Under the pieces are notes generated by a model, which saw only the letters and a program-made list of their open reading frames with translations, had not been told where the DNA came from and did not search any database. From Fimbriimonadaceae bacterium (GTDB lineage: Bacteria > Armatimonadota > Fimbriimonadia > Fimbriimonadales > Fimbriimonadaceae): DNA of 35,920 bases. The translations under genes and the position numbers were made by a program. The stretch spans positions 1 through 35,920 of the forward strand of contig JAICWL010000028.1 in NCBI GenBank assembly GCA_025934835.1. Reading direction: 5' to 3'. Of this stretch, positions 23,154-31,297 are shown piece by piece. Numbering within the stretch: position 1 is the stretch's first letter; the number at the start of each line of letters is the position of its first letter.

Positions 23154-25757
23154 ATGGCGCAGACCTCTCATCGAGCATTGGGTTCCTATGGAACTCGCAC
23201 CGTGCTTGCGTGCCAATGCTGCGCGGACTCGGAATCCGGTCGCGATGCCACGGACGGAAGAAGTAGCGCCCGTATAGCCCTCGACATCCTCAGCGAACGG
23301 GCGGACAGAACTTACGTGAAGCGGTTCGGTGAAACGGTCACGCTTCTGGCCCTCTTCCCATCCGCGACTGCCGCTGCCGTTAGCGCGGCAAGTCTCGCAA
23401 GTTCAGTCAAGTCGACTGGCGCGAATCTCTACAGTATGGGAATCGCTTCTGGCGAGGCCCCTATGGACGTTGCGCTTGCAAACTGCACCGTAGCGGAGCT
23501 TGCCCATGCCTTGGCGGAAATTGCCGGTCCCGGACAAATACTGCTCGCAATGGTGGCGGCAGCCCTCATGCGGCGATCGCTTCCTCCCCAGTTCGGTATC
23601 CGCGAGATGGGCAGCTACCAAGTTCCACGCCAGGCCGCGCCGGAACCGCTTTCCTACCTGACGCATCCCGACCTGCTTCAATCGGAGAGCCCGCTACTGG
23701 GGCATGCGCCGGTGAATACGCTCCCATGGAGTTTCGGGTATTTCGTCGGCCGCGACGAGGAGAAGGACAACGCGCATGCGCTTCTGGAAGATGCGCGACT
23801 GCTGACTATTCTGGGCACGGCAGGAGTCGGAAAATCGCACTTTGCATGCCGAGTTGCCAGCGAATGCCTGGATACTTGGGCGGAAGGAGCTATCTGGATC
23901 GACCTGGCCGGCAACCCGGGAAACGACCTCTGGGATCGGCTCCAAGCCGCATTGCTTCCTTCAGGGAAACCGCCGGGAGCGAACGCAGAAGACGTGCTGA
24001 AGACGCTCCGCGGCCGGTCCCTGATAATCGTGCTCGACGGGGCTGACCTGGCTTCGGAAGCCATCCGGGAGCTCGTCATACCCGCTTGCAATTCCTCAGG
24101 GCCGCGCTTCATCGTCACATCGACGAGAAGGCTCGGAATCGAATCCGAGACCGTACTGCGGCTCGGTGGGCTGTTCGCCCCGCCAGAAGATGTCAAAGTC
24201 GAACCTCATGAGCTGGAAGAGTACGACGCCACGGCGCTCTTCCTCGATAGGGTCCGATCGGTTCGGCCCCACTTCAGCCCCGATGGCGAGGACATCGAAG
24301 CCATCTTGAGCATATGTAACTCGTTTAGCGGGACTCCTCTCGCGATCGTGCTGGCAGCGCGGCTCTGCCGGCGCGTGCGGCCAAAAGACTTGGCGGCGAG
24401 GCTTGCAAGGGTGGTAGGCCGAGTGGCCCACGAGCACAAAAGGGTGGCGAGCCGAAGGCACCTATCCGTGCATGCCGCGCTCGAATGGTCTGTTCATTCT
24501 CTTGAGCCCGCCGATCGAGAGTTGCTCTATGCCGCCTCGACCATGTGCGGGGAGTGGACGGTTCGAGACGTCGCTGCTATTGCGGATCTCGGCGTCGACC
24601 AAGCGCAAGCCTCCGTGCTTCGAGGCGTAGATGCGGGCCTTGTCGAACCCCAAGCTTCCACGGGAGCAGATGCCAAGTACAGGATGCCCGGCATCCTGCA
24701 GCGGCTGCTCTATGCTGAGCTAGACCAAGAGGCGCGAGACACGCTCTCTGAGCGCCACTGCCTGCACCTCATCGGCCTGCTTTGCGAAGGTGTATCGCAT
24801 CTGAAGGGCCCCAACCGGCTGCATTGGCTTGATCTCTTGGACCGATACCGCCAAGATCTCGCCAAAGCTTTCGAGTTCACCTTGCGCCGCGGAGCCCACC
24901 CCTCGACGCTGGTCGAAGCGATGGTGCTTTCGTGGAGCTACTGGTACGACCGGAACCGATCGCAGGAAGCGTTGGAGCTGATTCGACGGGCGATCCGCGC
25001 GTGTCCCGACAAGAAGCACCTCGATGTCGCCCGCTTGCTGAATATTGCCGGCATCCTTTGCTTCAAGTCGGGAAGCATGCCAGAGGGCCGAAGATACTTC
25101 AAACGAGCTCTCCGAATCTGCGCGAAAGGCCGACATGAGCTTCTTAGGGCATCCCTCTGGAGTAACTTGGGGGGCCTGGAATGGGCCGACGCCGACCCCG
25201 CGCGGGCTGCACGCTCCTTTGAAACGGGAATTCGCTGCTTGCGGGGCCTCGCTTGTCCGGTGCAGCTTGGCAAAGCTCTGGTGTCGAGCGTGGATTCGCT
25301 CGCTGAACTTGGACGCCTCCAAGAGGCCAAAGCGGCGACCGAAGAGGCTGACACACTGCTTCGAGCCCGCGAAGATCCTCTGGATGAATTGACGATCTCG
25401 ATGGCCCGCGGAGAGATCGCTCTCGCAGAGGCAAATGCCGCCCAGGCAGCGAGGGCTTTTGCGCAGTGCCTGAAGCTCGCTCACCGCCTCGGCGATCCGG
25501 TTACATACGCCCGCATATGCCTGTGGCTTGCTAGCGCCGAGGTCCTCTTAGGCAAGTATGAGCGTGCGGGCGAGCTTCTCGGCGCCATGGAGTCACAGGG
25601 ATCCGACAGGGGCGCCACACTCTATCGAACACACGACTTGAGGCTGGCTCGGGTCGAAGGCGCAGTTCGTGCGGCACTGGGCGAGAAGGCCTTGGCACGG
25701 GCAAGGCTTATCGGCGCCATCGGAGCGCCCGGAATTGTCCTAGATATGAAAGCCTGA
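23154..25757 (+). CDS. STAND ATPase with degenerate cyclase-like N-terminus and TPR C-terminus
   Basis: This 867-residue regulator has three parts. Residues of about 54-138 follow a class III adenylyl cyclase domain ('KRFGETVTLLALFPSA', 'YSMGIASGEAPMDVALANCTVAELAHALAEIAGPGQILLA'), but the GDG metal site reads GET and the Asn-Arg catalytic pair is absent. After a linker typical of cyclase-ATPase proteins ('APEPLSYLTHPDL'), the NB-ARC ATPase has SFGYFVGRDEE, Walker A GTAGVGKS (221-228), Walker B IIVLDGAD (291-298), the sensor 'FIVTSTRR', and 'FSGTPLAIVLAARL'. From about 600 on, helical pairs form TPR repeats. STAND proteins switch by nucleotide exchange when a ligand or partner binds. It has no DNA-binding domain of its own, and the HTH protein 18 bp upstream is the obvious partner (inference). 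Confidence 0.88.
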   Translation: MAQTSHRALGSYGTRTVLACQCCADSESGRDATDGRSSARIALDILSERADRTYVKRFGETVTLLALFPSATAAAVSAASLASSVKSTGANLYSMGIASGEAPMDVALANCTVAELAHALAEIAGPGQILLAMVAAALMRRSLPPQFGIREMGSYQVPRQAAPEPLSYLTHPDLLQSESPLLGHAPVNTLPWSFGYFVGRDEEKDNAHALLEDARLLTILGTAGVGKSHFACRVASECLDTWAEGAIWIDLAGNPGNDLWDRLQAALLPSGKPPGANAEDVLKTLRGRSLIIVLDGADLASEAIRELVIPACNSSGPRFIVTSTRRLGIESETVLRLGGLFAPPEDVKVEPHELEEYDATALFLDRVRSVRPHFSPDGEDIEAILSICNSFSGTPLAIVLAARLCRRVRPKDLAARLARVVGRVAHEHKRVASRRHLSVHAALEWSVHSLEPADRELLYAASTMCGEWTVRDVAAIADLGVDQAQASVLRGVDAGLVEPQASTGADAKYRMPGILQRLLYAELDQEARDTLSERHCLHLIGLLCEGVSHLKGPNRLHWLDLLDRYRQDLAKAFEFTLRRGAHPSTLVEAMVLSWSYWYDRNRSQEALELIRRAIRACPDKKHLDVARLLNIAGILCFKSGSMPEGRRYFKRALRICAKGRHELLRASLWSNLGGLEWADADPARAARSFETGIRCLRGLACPVQLGKALVSSVDSLAELGRLQEAKAATEEADTLLRAREDPLDELTISMARGEIALAEANAAQAARAFAQCLKLAHRLGDPVTYARICLWLASAEVLLGKYERAGELLGAMESQGSDRGATLYRTHDLRLARVEGAVRAALGEKALARARLIGAIGAPGIVLDMKA

Positions 25758-25794
25758 TACGTGCTTGGCCCAAAGCTTGCAGCTACGGGCCACC

Positions 25795-26169
25795 ATGGTA
25801 AGGCTTCCTATCCTTCTGGCACTAGCTGCCTTGGGCGCTACGAGTGCTAATCCTTTTACGTCCACAAAGTTACGCGACACCATTAATCCCATCGTTATTT
25901 CGTGCAACCCCAGCGCACCATCGGCAGGCCAGACGGTCCAGTACACGGTCACCTTGTCCGCAACCTCCGACGGCACTGGAATTTACGCCGTAACTTCGAC
26001 CAACTCGTTCAGCTCGATCCCAAGCTACGTCGACGGGGTGCCAGGTTCGAGATACATTACATTCAATGCGTCGCTGAAGCCCGATGCTTCCGGGCCCGTC
26101 ACGGTCGCTGTCTCCGGCCCCTCGGCAACGGCATACTGCAACTCCATGGTGGCTGCTGCCGGACGATAG
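25795..26169 (+). CDS. Small secreted protein
   Basis: This 124-residue protein starts at ATG 25795 with a signal peptide (MVRLPILLALAALGATSA). The mature part is rich in Ser, Thr and Val and reads like one Ig/beta-sandwich domain: 'NPIVISCNPSAPSAGQTVQYTVTLSAT' and 'VPGSRYITFNASLKPDASGPVTVAVSG', with Cys37 and a second Cys near the end (ATAYCNS) that could form a disulfide. It lies 37 bp after the STAND gene on the same strand and may be the last gene of that unit. The stop is three bases from that of the convergent histidine kinase gene. No family is recognised. Confidence 0.65.
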   Translation: MVRLPILLALAALGATSANPFTSTKLRDTINPIVISCNPSAPSAGQTVQYTVTLSATSDGTGIYAVTSTNSFSSIPSYVDGVPGSRYITFNASLKPDASGPVTVAVSGPSATAYCNSMVAAAGR

Positions 26170-26172
26170 CTA

Positions 26173-27750
26173 TCAACTGGCTTGGGCCGATTCTGAATCC
26201 TCGGACTTCGCAGACTCCAAAGCGAAGGTGAAGGTGGCTCCCTTGCCGACTTCACCTTCGGCCCAGATCTCGCCGCGATGCCGCTCGACGATGCGGCGCA
26301 CCGTAGCTAGCCCGATACCGCTCCCGGAAAACTCGTGAGTTCCGTGAAGTCGTTGGAAGGTGCCGAATAGGCGCCCCGAGTGCGCCATGTCGAATCCCGC
26401 CCCGTTGTCGCGAACGAAGTACACAGGGCGACCGTCCCGCTCCTCGGAGCCGAACTCGATGCAAGCCCCGCCCTCGTTTCGAGCAGTGAATTTCCACGCG
26501 TTCTCGATCAGATTCTGGAGCACGAGGCCCAATAGTCGGCTATCGGCATGGGCGATCACGTGGGGCTGGATACTGAACTCCACGTTTCGGTTAGGCTCGC
26601 TGTGCTGAAGGTCGGTCGCTACGCTGTGCGCAAGCGCGCTCAGATCGACCCGATCCAAGCGCATTTCCGACTGGCCGACGCGCGCCAGATTGATGAGGTC
26701 GTCCATCAGCACGGCCATGCGCCGGCTGGCGGCGCGGATGCGCAAGAGATTATCCTTCGCCTGTTCTTCGAGCTGGTCGCCGTAGTCGTCGATCAAAATC
26801 TGCGAAAACCCGTCGATCGTGCGAAGCGGGCCGCGAAGGTCGTGCGACGCCGAGTAGCTGAACGCTTCCAACTCACGATTCACTGCTTCGAGCTCGGCTG
26901 TGCGCTCCGCCACGCGGCGCTCCAAGTGAGCATTCAGTGCGTGAATCTCCTGTTCCGCGCGCTTGCGCGCGCTGATATCACGCACAAATGCGACGAACAC
27001 GGTCCCTCGGGCAGTTTTGTGGGTGGCCACGGACATTTCGACCGCGAATTCGCGGTTGTCTTTCGTCGCTGCGATCCACTCTATCCTCACGCTGGCGTCG
27101 CCAGATTGGCGGCTATCGGACAGCGCGTTCAGCTCTGCATCGAGCGCCGCGCGAGATCTTGGTGGTAGCGTCCTTTCTGCCAGAGTTTTCCCTACTGCCT
27201 CGTCTCTGGTCCACCCAAAGAGAGCTTCGGCGTTTGGGTTCCAAAGCTCGATCGTCCCGTCCTCGCCGATCGCGATCACTGCGTCCATAGAGCTGTCCAT
27301 GACGAGCTGGCGGAGCTCCTCGCTCGATCGCAAGGCGCGTGTCGCCTGCTCGGCTCGCCTGCTTGCGTCCCGGGCGATGGCGTCTGCCTTTCGAACGCGA
27401 GTTTGGACAAGGCCGACCGTGACGCTTGTCAAGCAAAAAATAATGGCTGAGCCGATCACCCGCGCTTCGTTTCGTGGCGTGTAGTGGAATGGCGAGCTAG
27501 GCAAATGAGCGCCTATGGGGATCCATGCGCACATCGCTGCCGCACCCAGCAGGCCCCACTGCCAGCCGGCCCAATACGCCACGAACATGTCCGCGAGCCA
27601 ATAGAACAACCCGGGGTCACGAAGCAGCCGATTCGGGAAAAGCCACTCGCAAACGGCAATGGTCAGGAGGATGACCAGCATCCCCTTCAAGCCTTTTACT
27701 GCCCACGTGCTATTGGCCCCGGGCTCGGAACTCAATTCGTTAGGTTGCAC
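26173..27750 (-). CDS. Membrane-anchored PAS-domain sensor histidine kinase
   Basis: This 525-residue kinase starts at GTG 27750, eight bases after GGAG. Three or four hydrophobic segments (about 22-36, 48-80, 98-117) form an MASE-like membrane part, followed by a PAS domain (about 145-260, 'MDAVIAIGEDGTIELWNPNAEALFGWTRDEAVGK'), a coiled-coil linker, and the HisKA dimerisation helix with the phospho-acceptor His303 (SYSASHDLRGPLRTIDGFS). The HATPase domain shows the N-box QNLIENAWKF, G1 DNGAGFDM, F-box FGTFQRLH and G2 GSGIGLATV. It resembles the transmitter of phytochrome-type kinases. No response regulator is next to it, so it is an orphan, and the signal is unknown. Confidence 0.92.
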   Translation of the reverse strand: MQPNELSSEPGANSTWAVKGLKGMLVILLTIAVCEWLFPNRLLRDPGLFYWLADMFVAYWAGWQWGLLGAAAMCAWIPIGAHLPSSPFHYTPRNEARVIGSAIIFCLTSVTVGLVQTRVRKADAIARDASRRAEQATRALRSSEELRQLVMDSSMDAVIAIGEDGTIELWNPNAEALFGWTRDEAVGKTLAERTLPPRSRAALDAELNALSDSRQSGDASVRIEWIAATKDNREFAVEMSVATHKTARGTVFVAFVRDISARKRAEQEIHALNAHLERRVAERTAELEAVNRELEAFSYSASHDLRGPLRTIDGFSQILIDDYGDQLEEQAKDNLLRIRAASRRMAVLMDDLINLARVGQSEMRLDRVDLSALAHSVATDLQHSEPNRNVEFSIQPHVIAHADSRLLGLVLQNLIENAWKFTARNEGGACIEFGSEERDGRPVYFVRDNGAGFDMAHSGRLFGTFQRLHGTHEFSGSGIGLATVRRIVERHRGEIWAEGEVGKGATFTFALESAKSEDSESAQAS

Positions 27751-27941
27751 GCGACGTGCTCCACGGACCTACGTCTCCTCTTTTTGGCCACTTGCGCGGC
27801 ACGGGCATTATACCGATCACCAGTCCGAACCAACTTAGAACCCATCTCTCGGAGATTATGGGTCGCCTTGCGACTAATATGGGCTTTACGCTGGTAATAC
27901 GCGTCAGGTTGCCCATTCGATGCCAAATTGGGCCAGGTCGG

Positions 27942-27947
27942 TAGACT
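27942..27947 (+). promoter_or_regulatory. Candidate -10 element for pruA
   Basis: TAGACT is followed by exactly six bases (CGGTGC) and the pruA ATG at 27954. No ribosome binding site or -35 is clear. The remaining 190 bp between the kinase and pruA show no gene. Confidence 0.35.
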
Positions 27948-27953
27948 CGGTGC

Positions 27954-29585
27954 ATGAATTTGGGCACTCCCTCCTTCCCCATGCCTCGAAACGAACCCGT
28001 GCTGGATTACGCCCCGGGCTCACCTGAGCGGGCGAAGCTGAAAGCGGTGCTTGCGGAGCTGAAGTCGCAGAGTGCCGATCTGCCGATGGTGATCGGCGGG
28101 CGCGAAGTCCGGACCGAAAAAACCATCGATTTGCGGCCGCCGCACGAAATCGCGCACAAGCTGGGCCAGTACCACATGGGAGGCGATGAACACGTTCGCC
28201 AGGCGATCGACGCGGCGCTGGCGGCGAAAGCGGGCTGGGCGGCGATGCCGTGGGAAGAGCGCGCTGCCATCTTTCTCAAAGGTGCCGACCTGATCTCGAC
28301 GAAGTACAGGCCGTACATGAACGCAACCACGATGCTCGGACAAAGCAAGAACGCGTTTCAAGCAGAGATCGATGCAGCCTGCGAGCTGATCGACTTCCTT
28401 AGGTTCAACGTTCACTTTCTCAGCGAGATCTACGCGCAGCAGCCGATCAGCGGGCCGGGCATGAACAACCGACTGGAATATCGCCCGCTCGAAGGATTCG
28501 TGCTCGCCGTAACTCCGTTCAATTTCACGGCGATCGGCGGCAACCTGCCGACTTGCGTCGCGCTATGCGGAAACGTGGTTGTTTGGAAGCCCGCCCATAC
28601 GCAAGCGTTCAGCGCGTCCATGTTCATGCGGGTGCTGGAGGAGGCGGGGCTCCCGCCCGGCGTCATCAATCTGGTGTTCGTCGACGGCCCAGTGCTTGGC
28701 GATGTTTGCTTCAACCATCATGAGTTCGCTGGCGTGCACTTCACCGGCTCGACGAAGGTTTTCAACCTGATGTGGGAGACCATCGGCCGCAATCTCGAAA
28801 AATATCGCTCGTACCCGCGGATCGTGGGGGAAACCGGCGGCAAGGACTTCGTAATCGCGCACGAGAGCGCCGATCCCGACAGTCTGGTGACCGCGCTCCT
28901 GAGAGGCGCATTTGAGTATCAGGGCCAAAAGTGTTCCGCCGCCTCTCGCTGCTACATTCCGAGCAACCTGGCAGATGAAGTCCGCTCAAAGCTTGTGGAT
29001 GGCGTGCGCACGATGAAGATGGGCACGGTCGAGGACTTCGGCAACTTCGTAAACGCCGTGATCGACGAGGCGAGCTTCGATCGGCTCGCCGATGCCATCG
29101 CCAAAGCGAAGAGCTCGCCGGCAGCCAAGATTCTGGTGGGCGGAGGATGCGACAAAACCAAGGGCTACTTCGTCGAACCTACGATTATCGAGACGACGGA
29201 TCCGAAGTACTCCACAATGTGCACGGAGCTGTTCGGTCCGGTGCTCACATTGTTCGTCTACGACGCGAGCCGGTTCGAAGAGGCGCTCGCTACGGTGGAT
29301 TCCACTTCGCCATACGCGCTCACGGGATCGATTTTCGCGCGAGACCGTGACGCGATCGTCCTTGCGACGGAACGCCTTCGCAATGCGGCCGGCAACTTCT
29401 ATGTGAACGACAAGCCGACTGGAGCTGTGGTGGGCCAACAGCCGTTCGGCGGCGCCAGGGCCAGCGGCACCAACGACAAAGCCGGCTCAGCCATCAATCT
29501 GTACCGATGGCTCAGCGCCAGGACCATCAAGGAAACCTTCAGCCCCCCGACGGACTATCGCTATCCGTTCTTGTCCGAACGATAG
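27954..29585 (+). CDS. pruA: L-glutamate gamma-semialdehyde (1-pyrroline-5-carboxylate) dehydrogenase
   Basis: This NAD-dependent enzyme oxidises glutamate semialdehyde to glutamate, the second step of proline breakdown. The 543 residues match the stand-alone ALDH4/P5CDH type: 'KTIDLRPPHE', 'VLAVTPFNFTAIGGNLPTCVAL' (cofactor region), the catalytic glutamate in VGETGGKDF (Glu293), the nucleophile in EYQGQKCSAASR (Cys327), and 'TELFGPVLTLFVYD'. The length fits this family (about 540-560) and it is not fused to a proline dehydrogenase. No proline dehydrogenase gene is seen in the window. The 5' region is a candidate leaderless start. Confidence 0.95.
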   Translation: MNLGTPSFPMPRNEPVLDYAPGSPERAKLKAVLAELKSQSADLPMVIGGREVRTEKTIDLRPPHEIAHKLGQYHMGGDEHVRQAIDAALAAKAGWAAMPWEERAAIFLKGADLISTKYRPYMNATTMLGQSKNAFQAEIDAACELIDFLRFNVHFLSEIYAQQPISGPGMNNRLEYRPLEGFVLAVTPFNFTAIGGNLPTCVALCGNVVVWKPAHTQAFSASMFMRVLEEAGLPPGVINLVFVDGPVLGDVCFNHHEFAGVHFTGSTKVFNLMWETIGRNLEKYRSYPRIVGETGGKDFVIAHESADPDSLVTALLRGAFEYQGQKCSAASRCYIPSNLADEVRSKLVDGVRTMKMGTVEDFGNFVNAVIDEASFDRLADAIAKAKSSPAAKILVGGGCDKTKGYFVEPTIIETTDPKYSTMCTELFGPVLTLFVYDASRFEEALATVDSTSPYALTGSIFARDRDAIVLATERLRNAAGNFYVNDKPTGAVVGQQPFGGARASGTNDKAGSAINLYRWLSARTIKETFSPPTDYRYPFLSER

Positions 29586-29641
29586 TCCGTGATTGCGGGT
29601 TTGGCGCTCATCCGTCATACTTCAACCAGGAAAATCCGTTA

Positions 29642-31297
29642 ATGAGAGCTTTTATTTTTGTGATCGCTTCCGTCGCCCTCGTCGCGCAAGCGTGGGCAGC
29701 GGTGCAATTGAACGTCAACGCAAAAAGCGGTGACGTAGTTACGGGCGAGCGCCAGTTTCGCGTGACCGCGTACGCCAACGACCCCGTGACCCAGGTCGAA
29801 TTCTACGTGGGCAGCGAGCTGCGAGACACCGATACGAGCACGCCGTACGAATTTCAATTCGACTCGCTGAACGAGCCGGACGGCGATACGACGATCCGGT
29901 TCAAGGCCTACACCACGAAAGGCGAAACCGGCGAGAAGACCATCGTCGTGCACGTGGATAACCAAGTTTCGAAAGGCGCGGACTTCCACGTCCAAAAAGC
30001 CGAGGGTTTTCTTTCGGACAGCAAGTGGGACGATGCGGTAACCGAAGGAAGAATCGCCCTCAAGGCGGATGCGAAGTCCGGCCCGGCCCAACGGGTGCTG
30101 GCTAGGGCGTACCTGGGCTCCGGTCAGCTCGACAAAGCCCAAAAGTTCGCCGAAGACGCCGTGGCGACGAATGGCAAAGATGAGAAGTCCCTGAACCTTC
30201 TGTCCGTGATCGACTTGCGCCGGGCGTTCGTCACGATCAATACCGGCGGAGCCACCAGCGAGACGTTGGACACGATACGCAACTCGCTCAAGAGCGCCGT
30301 GGACGCACGCAAGAAGGTGCTGGACATGGACGTGGACGCGGTCGGCGCTCCGACCGACGCGAACGCCGTCGCCTACGCCGATGCGGCGATTGCGGCAGGC
30401 CGTTACTCGCTCGCAGTATCCGTGCTGCAGCCCGTGTTCGGCAAAGATCAGCGAAAGACCGATGTAGCCGATAGGCTGGCCTTCGCGCAGATGCGCGAGG
30501 GGCGGCTTGCCGACGCTTTGATGACCCTCAGAGATCTGAAGAAATACGGAACACCGGACGCCTACAGCTCTGCGCTCGAAGGTGTTTTGGATACCGTCAC
30601 GGGCCAGGATCAAGCATCGGACGATGCGATAAAGGACGCAGTGCTGTCCGATTCGGAGAACTTGGGAGTGCGTACGGCCCAGGCTTTCATCGCTCTCTCG
30701 CGCAATAAGACGAGCGTTCTTGCGAAGCTCTCCGCAGACCTCTCGCGCGATGAAGGGGCTCGCCCCGAAGTGCTGTACTTCCTCAGCGCGCTTGCAAATC
30801 GCCAGGGCAGATACGAGGACAGCGTAAAGTTCTACGAGCGCGCGGTGCTGGCCGAGCCGGCGAGCGCGGACATTTACGTGGAGCAAGGCAACCAGCTCAT
30901 TGGGCTCTCGCAGCTTCCGAAGGTCGACCAAAAGCAGATCGACCAGCAGCTCGAAGTCGCCAAAATCATGTTCCAGACCGCGCTGGAAGTGAGACCAGAG
31001 TCGTTCGAAGCCCTTGCCGGCCTGGCTACGGTAGACCTCATGCAGAAGCATCCGGTGGATGCTCTGAAGATGGCGCAGGCAGCCGCGGCGGCTTCACCGA
31101 ACGCCGCGCTGGGCCACTACGCCCTGGCTGCCGCCCTTCTAGCCAACAACCGCGTTAGCGAAGCTCAAACCGAGAACAACCGCGCCGGACAGCTCGACCG
31201 CAAGAATCTCGAGGGCCGAGGCATACCGGATGCGGTGGCGATTTGGCGGTACTCGAGCACTGGGGGCAGAACGCCGTTGCTCTCGTCCCCGCGTTAG
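29642..31297 (+). CDS. Exported Ig-like and TPR protein
   Basis: This 551-residue protein has a signal peptide (MRAFIFVIASVALVAQAWAA) from ATG 29642, eleven bases after AGGA. Residues of about 21-102 form an Ig-like domain ('GDVVTGERQFRVTAYANDPVTQVEFYVGSELRDTDTSTPYEFQFDS', Big_7-like). From about 115 to 545 the sequence is helical, with TPR features such as 'SGPAQRVLARAYLGSGQLDKAQKFAEDAV', 'LADALMTLRDL' and 'PEVLYFLSALANRQGRYEDSVKFYERAVLAEPAS'. TPR proteins of this size in the periplasm usually scaffold envelope complexes. It lies 56 bp after pruA. Its TAG overlaps the lpd TAA on the other strand by three bases (shared TTAG). Confidence 0.85.
   Translation: MRAFIFVIASVALVAQAWAAVQLNVNAKSGDVVTGERQFRVTAYANDPVTQVEFYVGSELRDTDTSTPYEFQFDSLNEPDGDTTIRFKAYTTKGETGEKTIVVHVDNQVSKGADFHVQKAEGFLSDSKWDDAVTEGRIALKADAKSGPAQRVLARAYLGSGQLDKAQKFAEDAVATNGKDEKSLNLLSVIDLRRAFVTINTGGATSETLDTIRNSLKSAVDARKKVLDMDVDAVGAPTDANAVAYADAAIAAGRYSLAVSVLQPVFGKDQRKTDVADRLAFAQMREGRLADALMTLRDLKKYGTPDAYSSALEGVLDTVTGQDQASDDAIKDAVLSDSENLGVRTAQAFIALSRNKTSVLAKLSADLSRDEGARPEVLYFLSALANRQGRYEDSVKFYERAVLAEPASADIYVEQGNQLIGLSQLPKVDQKQIDQQLEVAKIMFQTALEVRPESFEALAGLATVDLMQKHPVDALKMAQAAAAASPNAALGHYALAAALLANNRVSEAQTENNRAGQLDRKNLEGRGIPDAVAIWRYSSTGGRTPLLSSPR

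Noticed and set aside
24720-25484. Minus-strand frame opposite the STAND gene
   Set aside because: Composition typical of antisense high-GC shadow; the STAND frame is continuous with its ATPase motifs and TPRs.
29639-31051. A 470-residue minus-strand frame opposite the Ig/TPR gene
   Set aside because: No signal or domain. The plus strand has a signal peptide, ribosome binding site and TPR pattern.
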